Below, in pieces: positions 13,429 to 23,500 of a stretch of 64,000 bases of DNA. Source of the DNA: Scatophagus argus (lineage: Eukaryota > Chordata > Actinopteri > Scatophagidae); NCBI RefSeq assembly GCF_020382885.2, contig NC_058502.1:13915950-13979949 (forward strand). The letters run 5' to 3'. The notes under the pieces were generated by a model. That model made no database searches, was not told where the DNA came from, and worked only from the letters and a program-made list of their open reading frames with translations. A program made the position numbers and the translations under genes. Each line of letters begins with the position of its first letter. Position 1 is the stretch's first letter.

Positions 13429-14305
13429 ATGGAATCTCCTCTGTGGCTTTCAAGTTTACAGATTAAAGCACTACTGTACATGCTGTTGGCAAAAAAAAAG
13501 AAAGAACTGTTGATGTGGAGAAGAAGAGAACTTATGGCTGAAGGCGCATGGAGTTAAACTGAGGAACTACAACAATATCATTTCAGAGGACAACTGGACC
13601 TATGGAGTGTAGGGTTGTTGTGTCTATGTACCCATGGACTTGGGGGAGGAGGGGCTGGGGTGGGACTGTACATACTGTAAGAATGGGATTGGCTTTAATT
13701 CTTGTATAAACAATATTGTAAAGTTAAAGTAACTATTGCCACATGTGTTGTTCTCACTGATGAAGAGACCTCTGAAAAGGCATTGAGGTTTTTTGTTTTG
13801 TTTTTTCTTTCAAACAAATGGGAGTGGGTGGGTGGGGACAAAATCTATGGCACTTTTAAACTGTTTACCCAAGGGGCAGTTGAGTAGGGGAGGGAGGAAA
13901 CTCATTTCAATCGCCCTTTGAGGCTGACAAAAGGTGTGGTTAAACCTCACTGAATGGATGGAGATGCTGGTTTACCTTTATGAAATGAACACCATCCACA
14001 TATTCAGATGGAATTCATCACTTGTCATTTGGCAAGCACAGGCACTAGGAAGGAGTTTTGTTATGTGTTTTTCTTTGCCTTTGCTGAGGAGTAAATGTCA
14101 AGTTGGAGCAATGTTCAAGTCTGCTGGTCACCGGTGAAGAACGTAGCCGGCTGAGAGGAGAAACAGGGCCTGCTCTCCTTCCCTGCTGCTGAACACAAAA
14201 CATCCACACAACCAGACACTGACACACGCCACAACTTCTGGTCCTCTGCTGCTCTTACAGTGTTTGCTATGTACAAACAATATTAATAAACCAATCGTTA
14301 TTTTT
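13429..14305 (+). other. map3k4: map3k4 3' UTR
   Basis: The sequence after the TGA has no further coding frame and runs to an AATAAA at 14285-14290, giving a 3' UTR of about 870 nt. Its last 130 nt (about 14,170-14,300) recur in decayed form at about 15,615-15,745, which helped to identify the duplicated fragment described separately. Confidence 0.75.
14285..14290 (+). terminator. map3k4: map3k4 polyadenylation signal AATAAA
   Basis: A canonical AATAAA lies about 860 nt after the map3k4 stop and is followed by T-rich sequence, the usual arrangement at a cleavage site. The equivalent position in the duplicated fragment also keeps AATAAA-type hexamers. Confidence 0.7.
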
Positions 14306-14457
14306 TTTTTTAAATGTGTTTTCTTCTATTTTTTTTTTTTCCTAGCATGAAGTGAGGGGGTAACAAAAAAAATGCACGTGTCAAACTGGAGATGAGTGTT
14401 TAGTTGTAGGGCAGCTGCCATCTCTGGGGATCATTAGGACACAGTACTTTGGGTTTC

Positions 14458-14625
14458 TGACGCAGTAGCTGAGTTAAAGTACGCAGCTTCAACTGGTTGA
14501 GAACGAGCCTGCTGACTGGGACAGATGATCACACGGCACAAGAACTGTGATTTGAGCAGCTGCGGGAGATCCATTGTGTAAAAGTCATCATGTCACACCT
14601 TTACACGTGAGATATTGCTCAACTC
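14458..14625 (-). pseudogene. Decayed copy of agpat4 first coding exon
   Basis: On the minus strand, 14535-14576 matches 19029-19070 of agpat4 at 39 of 42 positions by eye, and it includes the start codon (14572-14574). Translation gives a recognisable MDLPQLLKSQFLC before the frame diverges. Similarity continues weakly to about 14,458 on one side (the TAAAGT...GCAGC...CAAC pattern) and into the former splice acceptor and intron on the other. The remaining seven agpat4 exons are absent between here and map3k4, so this cannot make an acyltransferase. It is read as a relic of a second agpat4 copy. Confidence 0.8.
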
Positions 14626-15029
14626 TTGTCAAACACGCCTATCAGCTCAAGCTTAGTGTTGTCTCAAGGTGTGACAGGCATCCTTCCAGCACTCGCCCTG
14701 CTCGGACATAGAGATAAACTTTAGAGAGCCAGAGATCACAAAGTAATAGAAAGTAAAGTAGTAAAGAAATATGTTGGGCTGACAAATCTTATTGGAGTGG
14801 AAATAAGCCGACAGGATGCGTGAGCCCTACAGCTGCATCACCAGCTATTCTTAGCCCAGCTTGTAACTAACTTATGTGGTTTTGTCAAAATTGTATTTAT
14901 ACTAATTGACATCCATGTGTTCTGGTGTGAAAATGGAAAACTGCACAATCTTCTTTTTAAAAAAATGTATCTATAATATTCTACTAATTGCTCCAAAAAA
15001 ATTGTTCCAGGAAGAAAGCTGAGAATACA

Positions 15030-15745
15030 ATCCCACCAAGTGACTCAACAGATCACTACAGCTATTAACATCTTCCACGAGCACAGCATTTTTCAGCATA
15101 TACATCTACAGGGGCAGGGTCACAGTCTTCTCCATAACTGTGTGATTTTCCTGAATCATAAATGGCAATTCAATTTTTAAGCCTCTAATCTTTGTATATG
15201 AAGAGCCAGCGATGTTATGACACCACCACCAGGGGTCACTATAGCTTAATATTTCATTTTTCCCTTCATTCCAGTGGATATCCACCAAATCAATGTTTTT
15301 AATATTCAAATATGGCCTGCTGAGGTCCTGGTGATAAGCATGCTATGCTGCATGACTAATCCCACCAGTGTGACTGTTTTTTCCCTTTCTTCCCCTCTAT
15401 CTTCATGGAAAAGTAAGGAAAGATCTTCTATTTCACGCAGCGTTCTGAGACACAATCCTCGAGTTTGAGGCAGAGATAACAGGATTTACAAGAATGTTTT
15501 TTTTCTTCTTCAGAGCTGCAAGTGAGACTCCAACTGATCATAAGGGGAGGAGACTGATGGAAAAACTTCCTCATTGTTACAGTTAACAGATATAAAGAGA
15601 GGCATTGTGGATCAGCTGCTGTCCTCCTTCCCGGCCTCTGAACACAAAACATCCACACAGTCAAACACACACTCGGCACAACTTCGGGTCCTCTCCTCTC
15701 TTACAGTGTTTGCTTTGAATAAATAATCTTAATAAAACAATGTTT
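15030..15745 (+). pseudogene. Decayed partial copy of map3k4 3' end
   Basis: Three landmarks match map3k4 in the right order. First, 15048-15062 is identical to 12048-12062 in exon 23, and the following codons resemble the catalytic loop, but the HRD position now reads QHI. Second, about 15,200-15,240 resembles the start of exon 24 and then jumps to intron 24 sequence (the CAGGGGTCACT motif). Third, 15,615-15,745 resembles the last part of the 3' UTR, with a 21-nt identity at 15639-15659 versus 14190-14210 and a 17-nt identity around 15,698-15,714. Exons 25-27 are not recognisable. It ends in AATAAA-like hexamers at 15718-15723. It is non-functional as a kinase. Confidence 0.82.
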
Positions 15746-15764
15746 TTGTTGTTGTTGTTTTTTT

Positions 15765-16151
15765 TTAAAGAGAAATGTTTATTATCCTCCACCAGGAAAA
15801 TGCCAAAGTGAAAGAGGTAGTCCATTTTTTACTTGGCTGAATTTCAGGGAAAAGATTTTTTTTCTTGCTCCTCTTCAAATATTTACACTCTGATTTGAGA
15901 AGAATGTAGTGAAGTCACAATTCATCCTGCCTCAGATTCGTAGTTTCGCAAAGGAAGCTGCCCACCACGGTCCAGTTTCATGATCTTAGCTCTTGAGCAT
16001 CTGCAGCATACCGTTAAGACAACAACAAAACTGTCAACATTACGCTTTAAAGCAGGTTTGCGCTTGTAAGACCAGAATTTCAAGCCAAATGTTTACACAT
16101 TCTGCTGCAGGCAATCTTGCAAATGAGTAGCTCTGATTCAGTCAGGACTCT
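15765..16151 (-). other. agpat4: agpat4 3' UTR
   Basis: The region after the TGA (16154-16152) on the minus strand lacks coding potential and reaches an AATAAA at 15783-15778. This gives a short 3' UTR of roughly 385 nt. Its end lies only about 20-40 bp from the end of the decayed map3k4 fragment, so the convergent tail-to-tail arrangement of the two genes is kept in this second copy. Confidence 0.65.
15778..15783 (-). terminator. agpat4: agpat4 polyadenylation signal AATAAA
   Basis: TTTATT on the plus strand gives AATAAA on the agpat4 strand, about 370 nt after the stop codon. It is the first canonical hexamer in a sensible position; more distal signals cannot be excluded. Confidence 0.55.
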
Positions 16152-19069
16152 TCAGTTGTTGTTCAGAGGAACCTCCTTATTGCCATAGTTTGAACCTCTG
16201 TCGATCTCAGTCTGTCCAATCATCCAGCGGACTCCCAGTGAAGCTGTGAGGAAAAGATTCACAAAGGTTACATTTAGAATAATATTTGAGGAAGCCACAC
16301 ACAAAAAAATGTGGTGACAAGTTTTGAGGTCCTCTACAGGATATGGTTATTTTCAGAGTAAATTCCAACTTTTATTTAGTAAATTTCCACTGAAAGCATG
16401 AAGACGTCTTAGGATCACATTTTACTGATGTGGCTTTACTTGACACTGGAAGCTGAAGGCTACGTCTGTCAACAACCAATAAATTTTGAAATTTCAATAA
16501 ATGCCAGTGACTGAGCTGCTCTCCTTTATGAGAGCACAATTTTAACATTTTTAACCTTCATCGCCAACACACAGGCACTTATTTATTGCAAAAACTGTGA
16601 CATGCTGTTAGAGAAATCCTTTCTTCACTTAACATCTTGGTGAAACTGCTCAGATGGGAAAATGTTAACTAACTTTGCTATATAGCACATGCCTTAATGC
16701 TGTTAGGGACATGCTCCCAAGACTGATGAATCATGTTTTGCAAAAAAGGAGAACTTACATTTGAGTTGTCAAATCTGCTGCTTTATGGAAGATTTGGAAC
16801 AAAAAGGAGCCGATTAAACCGAGGGAAGGGCTGTGACTTCATCTCGGGCATGAATGCATAAGACCAACCTGCAGTGCAGAGAGTCACGGAAGCTAAGATG
16901 GTCAGCATAGATCCGGAGCTGATCAGCTTAGCGAAAAGCAGGCCTAGCGGGTAGAGGAGCACGCAGGCCCAGAACAGCCAGTTTATCAAGGACCAGGGTC
17001 TGCGTGGAGGGCTCTTTATGGGGCCAGGGAAACGCCCTGTCTGTGCGTAGTGCTCCTGAAAGCTATCCTGTTGACACGGGAATGCAAGCACAATGCCAAA
17101 GTCCTTAACAGAAGTACATGTTCTAAATCAATGTTGCTGTCAATGTCTTCAGAAAGAGGAAGAAAGCACAATGTAACTACCTTATGTAACGCTTCACAGT
17201 AACCAGTTTGGATTAGAGAATTGCTTAAAGGCCACACAGCGAGTTAACGGAAACGTAACAAGAGAAGCTACTGACTTGAGCCAAATTCAGAAACATGTTA
17301 CAGTCCAGGGTCTTCCTCACTAAAATCCCAACTACATCCTTCCAACTTTTATGAAATACAATATCAAAGCAAAAAGTACTGCAGCTCTATTTTAAATGCT
17401 AGATGTTTACGAGTATGGCTACTGATGAGCCCATCAGGATCTGAGCGGCTGACTGCCTCTACTAAGCAGTCTCCTGTGGGAAACATTGCTTCCATCAGAA
17501 ACTTTCAACACACCCTAACCTTTTCCTGGTAGAGTTTGTGGAGCCAGGCAGCACACTCCGCCTCATCTTCTGGGATCTCCTCTAGAGGGATTCTCCTGCA
17601 AATCAGAGAGGAAGTCCAAGCTCTCAGGTAAAGAACAATGATATCATTAAAGGGGGCAAATGTAGCAGTCCTCACTGCAAAAACATTTCTTCGTACCTCA
17701 CATATAAGTCTGCGTGATATTTCTTCCCGTTCAGAATTCCGAGCAAGGTTGGCGATTCGTTGTTTCTGAAGTTCAGAGTGGAATCATAAACAGCTGCGGC
17801 TGCACAAGGCAAAGCGCACAGCAGCAGTTAACTGTAAAACTCATTTGATTTGCAAATGCATCTGGACTTTGCCTCTCACAGACAACCAGCCCACATTATC
17901 TGACATACACTGGTGGAACACATCATCACTAATAGATACTCACCACTTCCTCTGAGGTTTTGGACAGTTACCCAGAATCCTTTGGTTCTTGGCAGAAGAT
18001 GATATTTCAGCTTGGGCAAACCTTTGCTCTCAGCCACCTGCATGCTGATCTGGTGCTTCTTTGGTGTCATGCGTGTGCCTTCACAGTAAAGCAAAAACTA
18101 GCCCCAGGAAAATAGACTGTTTATTATTAAAGATTATTACACATCAAAAATGATGTCTGTGAGAGCTAAGCAACACACTTTCAGTCATATTCTTCTTACA
18201 ACAAAGTGAAACATACCCAGTAGTTTTCTGGGTAATCCCGTAGGTTCTGAAGCCCCCGAGCCACCGTCCTTCGGTCCTCTTCCCACTTCCTCTTGCAGAA
18301 AACTATCTCCAAGAAGTACCACATCCAGCCAATCACAGGTACATAACTCAGCTCCTTTTTTGCCAACACTTTTGAGCTCTGGAAAAAACATAAAAATTTT
18401 AAAGTAGTTTAAAAAGAAAAAGACTGAATGAGGGAACTGCAATACAAAAAAAAAAGTCAAAGTCAAAAAATCGTGCAGATTTCTGGGACACTTTCTCTTA
18501 CCCCGAGAACTCCGAACCGCTCACAGAAAGTCCAGCCACACAGGAAGTCTATCTCAAAAGCGTGGTTGAGAACCACAATTGCATTCTCATTTCCATACAG
18601 TGGATAACTCTTTGGGTCTGTGTAGAGCGTGCATTCTGTCCCGGACCACCACTCCATGGCAGCTACCATCTCTGAGGATCAAAACAATGTAAAAAATTGT
18701 GTATGTTTTGTGGAAAAACGGGTAGTTTGACTTAATTTGTAAAGAAGTCTTATGCCACATGCACACTCATGCACACTGATAAAATCTTTAATCTTGTTCT
18801 AAGTTACCACTGAAATGAAACAGCAAAACAAACGCAGTATCAACAGACATCAGGATCATTTGTTGTGACAGACAGTAGGAACAATACTTACGGCTACTGA
18901 TGCAATAGCCAAGTCTGACGTTGATCCTGCGGGCCAGCTGCTTACTGACCCGCCACAGAGGTAAAGTGCAGAGCTGCAACAGGTTGATAATGAGGCCGCT
19001 CACCAGGAACACGTAGCAGATGATCAGGTGGCACAAGAACTGGGATTTGAGCAGCTGCAGGAGACCCAT
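16152..19069 (-). CDS. agpat4: 1-acyl-sn-glycerol-3-phosphate acyltransferase delta
   Basis: The product transfers an acyl group from acyl-CoA to lysophosphatidic acid, giving phosphatidic acid; the mammalian enzyme is a multi-pass ER and mitochondrial-membrane protein favouring polyunsaturated acyl-CoA. Eight coding exons join in phase: 19069-18892, 18671-18502, 18378-18217, 18097-17944, 17799-17697, 17595-17520, 17067-16869 and 16243-16152. The frame is 1,134 nt, or 377 residues against 378 in human. Residues 95-101 read NHAFEID (the NHX4D catalytic motif, His96 and Asp101) and 176-179 read EGTR. An N-terminal hydrophobic segment spans about residues 11-36, and further hydrophobic segments lie near the C-terminus (NWLFWACVLLYPLGLLF). 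The start ATG sits in AACAATGG, a strong context, and lies 4 nt after a splice acceptor, so an upstream non-coding exon is expected. It is convergent with map3k4. Confidence 0.96.
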
Positions 19070-19709
19070 TGTTCTGTAAAGGTTGCACAATTCAACTCAC
19101 AGTCACACACGTCCAATTTGAGACATCATATTTCATAATCTGCCTCTATCAAACAGAGCTATCTGCTCTGGAATAAAGGTTTTCTTTGACTGAACTCATT
19201 TCATCAGCTGAATGGAGCCTTTGAGTTGGACTGTGGATAAACAGCCAATCAAGTTTGCTCCTGACAGTACACATGACTTTTTGAGGGACAGGGACTTTGT
19301 ACCATAAACTATTCATACCCCAACACTTGGCTATTTTGTAGTTCAGTCGAGGTATTATCAGATTATAGGCATACACATGCCAATCATATTGTCCAGCAGT
19401 GTATGAGAAGGTTAGAAACTGCATTTCTCATTTTCAGCTGTTCCATAGTACTTTAAGCTTTATCCTTATTATTTAGCATCAAGTAACAAGGATAGTAAAA
19501 CACAAGCCTGCAAGTAAGTGGCAACGATTCAAATCTGAAAGCAGAATTAGGTGGTTAGGTGAGATGGAAACTGGGCAGAACAAATGAACAAAATGTGACA
19601 CTAATTATTTCAACACACTGTGTAGGACAAATGTTATCACGTTCGTAACCAAGACAAAAACAAAACAAAGATACATCCCTTATATTTATATCAAACACGT
19701 GACATTTAC

Positions 19710-20320
19710 CTTGATCCAAAAAATGTCCTGTCCCACACTCCTTCAAACTTTCAAAGACCGCAAATAAAAAAAAAACAGATAAAGTGGTAGTATAAAAATA
19801 AACCAGTCGTCGCTATACGTCCATGCCACTCGAAGTTATCGTTATCATTCTCCAGATTTTAGTCATGATTCATTCAACATGTTGGCTTTCTGTCTCAAGC
19901 GAACTTCCCTGGAACCTCGCCCATCTGGAAGCCACGCCTAAACCCGGGGATGGACACAAGTGCGCTTCTCTTCCTTCTAGAAAACCTGGAAGACCTGTTG
20001 AAAAGATCGTTTATGCGTTGTAAGATAGATCAGAATTATGGTGGGTAGGCATAAACGTAGTCGCTTGCTTTCAGGACTGGACGCAATACATAGGCTGCAC
20101 AAACATCACATCCACGAAAGCGTTCTTTTAGTCTGACATACGTTTAGTCATTGGGTGACATGGGGCGCCATAATCTCGCTACATTTCCTGATGCTGATGC
20201 AAGTACATGTCGCCATTTTTTGGCGCTACAAACTGTGACTGAGTGACTCATCCTATTATTTTTTCCTGCCCTGTACGATGGGACGTCAAACTAGGTGTGG
20301 GACACATGCGCAGTTTTCTC
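19710..20320 (-). promoter_or_regulatory. agpat4: agpat4 5' non-coding exon and promoter region (approximate)
   Basis: The coding exon begins with an acceptor at 19075-19074, so transcription must start further up. A good donor (CAAG then GTAAAT) ends a candidate leader exon at 19710. Upstream, 19,800-20,320 has more CpG than its surroundings and holds an AP-1-like TGACTCA near 20,244 and an NRF1-like CATGCGCAG near 20,305. No TATA box stands out. The start site is not fixed by the sequence, so the limits are approximate. Confidence 0.4.
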
Positions 20321-20329
20321 CAGGAAGCC

Positions 20330-20380
20330 GGTGAAAGCATAGATATGATAAAGAGTCTTTATTATGTCTATGGGTGAAAG
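20330..20380. mobile_element. 35-bp palindromic element between 8-bp direct repeats
   Basis: Arms at 20338-20354 and 20356-20372 are 17-nt inverted repeats with two mismatches around a single central base. The palindrome is bracketed by identical 8-bp direct repeats (GGTGAAAG) at 20330-20337 and 20373-20380. An 8-bp duplication is what hAT-type transposases make, so this may be a minimal MITE or an excision remnant. No transposase gene is near. Confidence 0.5.
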
Positions 20381-20461
20381 TATCAGCAGCTGTTATGTTT
20401 TTGAGACAAAATCGCTTCCTCTTGTCATTTTGGATGAATTTGAGTAATAACCACAGTAACA

Positions 20462-20482
20462 CGTTAACTTCTTCAGTTAACG
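20462..20482. repeat. Perfect 8-bp inverted repeat with 5-nt loop
   Basis: CGTTAACT at 20462-20469 and AGTTAACG at 20475-20482 are perfect inverted repeats separated by TCTTC. It lies about 80 bp from the 35-bp palindrome, upstream of agpat4. It is too short to assign a function. Confidence 0.45.
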
Positions 20483-20558
20483 CGCTGCTTAATATGTTGC
20501 CATCGTGTCAGGTTTATTTTTTAACCGCAAACTGATCATAGATGCCTCTTAGTGGACA

Positions 20559-20573
20559 GCACCCCCTGCTGGT
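20559..20573. promoter_or_regulatory. CTCF-like binding site
   Basis: The sequence GCACCCCCTGCTGG at 20559-20572 matches the core of the CTCF consensus (complement of CCAGCAGGGGG) closely, with one weak position. It lies in the gap between agpat4 and thbs2, where a boundary site would make sense. A match of this length can occur by chance. Confidence 0.35.
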
Positions 20574-20599
20574 AGTGCATTGTATGTGCATAATATAAA

Positions 20600-23500
20600 G
20601 TGGTTAAAGGAGCGGTTGACCCCAAAATACCTGCAGTCACACTGAGCGCCGCTGCAGTTGTATGAGGTTTCGGTGTCATTAAAATTAAACACTGTTCCCT
20701 GTTTTTAATTACTGCATCAAATGTAAATATTTTAGATGTCTTATACAATATTTTCTTTAAAGGCTGTGTACGTTTTTGTGCAACTTTTTGTAGCTCAGAA
20801 CCAGGAAGTTTTCATTCCCTTATTAATTTATGATATTAAACTTGTTTACTGGATCAGTCAAGTTCGATGAAAGCAAGACTAATCCATTAGCTTTGCAGCA
20901 TTAAAAAATTTAACACACCAAATAATATTTTTCCTCAAATTAAATGTTTTTCAAGAAGCATAACCAGTCCCATTCATGTTAATCAAGCACTCGGGCATCA
21001 GTCAGGTTTTTCATGTTGTACGAGTTGGCTCATGGAAACACTGGGTTAGACAGATTTTCTCCTCCCCTCATAGAAGATATTATCACTCCTAACATGCAAG
21101 TAAGATAGAACTGGAACTGGAAACAGCTGCATTCATGATTTTTCCTGACTGATGTTAAATCCAGCACATTCAATTTTAATGCTTACTTCAATTTGACCAG
21201 ACTATTTCAGGCAATTACCTCTTGTCAACTCCAGGGGGAAGTAAAGATTCACTCAACGCAATTTACCAGATTTTGGGGGGGGGGGGTACTCAAGCAGACT
21301 ACATTTTTCCTGCTGCACATCCCATAAATAACAAATGTGTTTGACTTTTTATTGTGCACACACACATATTTTCTTTTTTGAAGGCAAAGGAAATGTTGTT
21401 TATTTGGAACCCACATGCCATCCAAACAGTATTTGATTATTTTTCTTTGCAACTCAGAGACCCATAAAAGGAGGTCAGTGGTGTCCTGTGATCGTTCCAC
21501 TCTGGAGGTTGCTGAGAAGTGTTTCCAAGTTCTCTTTTTACAGGTCCCATAATGCTTCAGCCCTCATGTCCTTTATGACCAAATAACCTTGAAGAGAAGA
21601 CATGCCTGTCTGAAAAGGTCCAAACATACAGTAAAACAGCTCAGGAAGCCCTTTATGTTCAAATACCAAAGACAGTGTGAAGGGGCTCAAGGGAACAATG
21701 TTTAGTAACTATGTGTAAGTCACTTTGTGGAAGTGATGAAGCACAGCGGGTTTTACACTGTTAGCCGAAGTGAGGAAGACTCACTCAGAGTTTGAATACA
21801 TGTGTTTGCTATTTTGAATCCTATTGCACAAAATAGCCAAAGTCAACGTTCATGTATACCCCAACTTATTTCCAGGCAACCATTTGACAAAGACTGATAT
21901 TGATTACCCACAAGTAATAATTTATTTATTTAAGCTCAGTACTGATTGGACACGTGGCACTTACAGATGGAGTTGTTTTGTTTTTGTTACCTGATTTGAT
22001 AGCAGATTGAAACAGTTTAAGGGAATAATATAATCAAATTTTCCTGGGAATTATATGTATAATATAGTCTACTTGTTTTTTAAGTTCTCCAACAATTCCC
22101 CTGCTTGTTTAGGGGAAAGCTGTAAGGCATTTTGTAAGTTTTGCTGTGAAGCTCCGGGAATGTTTTGTGGACTAATAAACTAATAAACCCGTCCATGAAA
22201 ATAACGACTGAATTTTCATTTTTGGGGAAATGTTCCTCTAAGGTGAGCAAAGAGAAACTTTAATGCTTCAACAGATGAGTTAACAGCCTTCAAGTCATCA
22301 TTCTGCACAGTGGAGGTCAAACATCAAGTGAGGTGCAAATCAGCACACTGAGCGGAGTTAGATTTCAATGTATGTCTCAAATCTCTGAGTACAATCATAA
22401 ACAGTTCGGTAGCCTCGATGTAAAACAAGCTAGGAGATGCACGAAATCAAATTAAACCGATATAGCCATTCATTCATCTGACTGTCTTACCAAGGATGAC
22501 CTAAGCTGCAATAGCATGGGACATAGCCAAAGCCCAACTATAAGAGTGGCAAGTACTTGAGGAATGACTGTTAAATGGAAAGCATAAATCACAGTGAAAA
22601 CATATGTCTTGAAATTGGTTAATAAACTGAAAAGACCAAGAGTGTCTCATTCATATTTCACTGATTCTTTAGTGGAAACGTGCAGTTGATACGAGGGTAC
22701 TGGATTTAAAGATGTTCGGGGGGGTGCTTTCATTAAATGAATTATGTTTTACTGTTAAAGTTGCCCTTCTAGGGCCCACCATTGGTACAGCAGGGAATTA
22801 GACGCCATATAAGAGTAATGTTGTGAGTCTGAGAGCAGCATTTTGACATTTGTTGCATGACATCCCCCTGCTTTTATTTATTGTTCACTGTTAAATCAAA
22901 CAGTGAAGCTATAAAAATAATTTAAAAATCTTCCTTGCTCGATCAAACTAAAGACCAGATGTAATGAAGCTGGACTACATGCTTCTTTGACATGTGGGAA
23001 AGCTGTCCAACTCAGCACCACAACATCTGCTTTAATCTTTAAAATCTCTCTGTTGTCACCTTATTAGGAATGCAGAACAACCTTTAAATAGCTGATGCCT
23101 GTTCTTTTATAAAAATTAATTAGTCAGTGTTCTAAAAATCAGGGACTGCAGCTGATATTTTTCAGTCAAGACTAAACCAGGTTGATGCAGCTGGCCGAGG
23201 CCAACAGCTCTCAGCCAGGAAGAACTACACTTTTGGCTCAGCAACACAGGGGTGATTTGGATGAGCATGCTGTACAAAGAATGCGCAGAGGATTAAGTGA
23301 AATCACTGCATAAGCGTGATTTATGAGCCATTCTGCATCAACAGGCTGTGACCGGCTTTTACTCCTTTTACCCGAAACAAATTAGCACTCGTGCAACCCC
23401 TCTGCATAACTCTTTAAGGTAATAGGTATCACTCTGAGGCGCCCTACATTCATATTCATGATAATGCAGTGAATTTATTTATCACAGTACAACGTGTAGC

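Noticed and set aside
19823..20023. 66-residue plus-strand frame upstream of agpat4
   Set aside because: No homologue recognised, no splice context, and it overlaps the likely agpat4 leader exon on the opposite strand.
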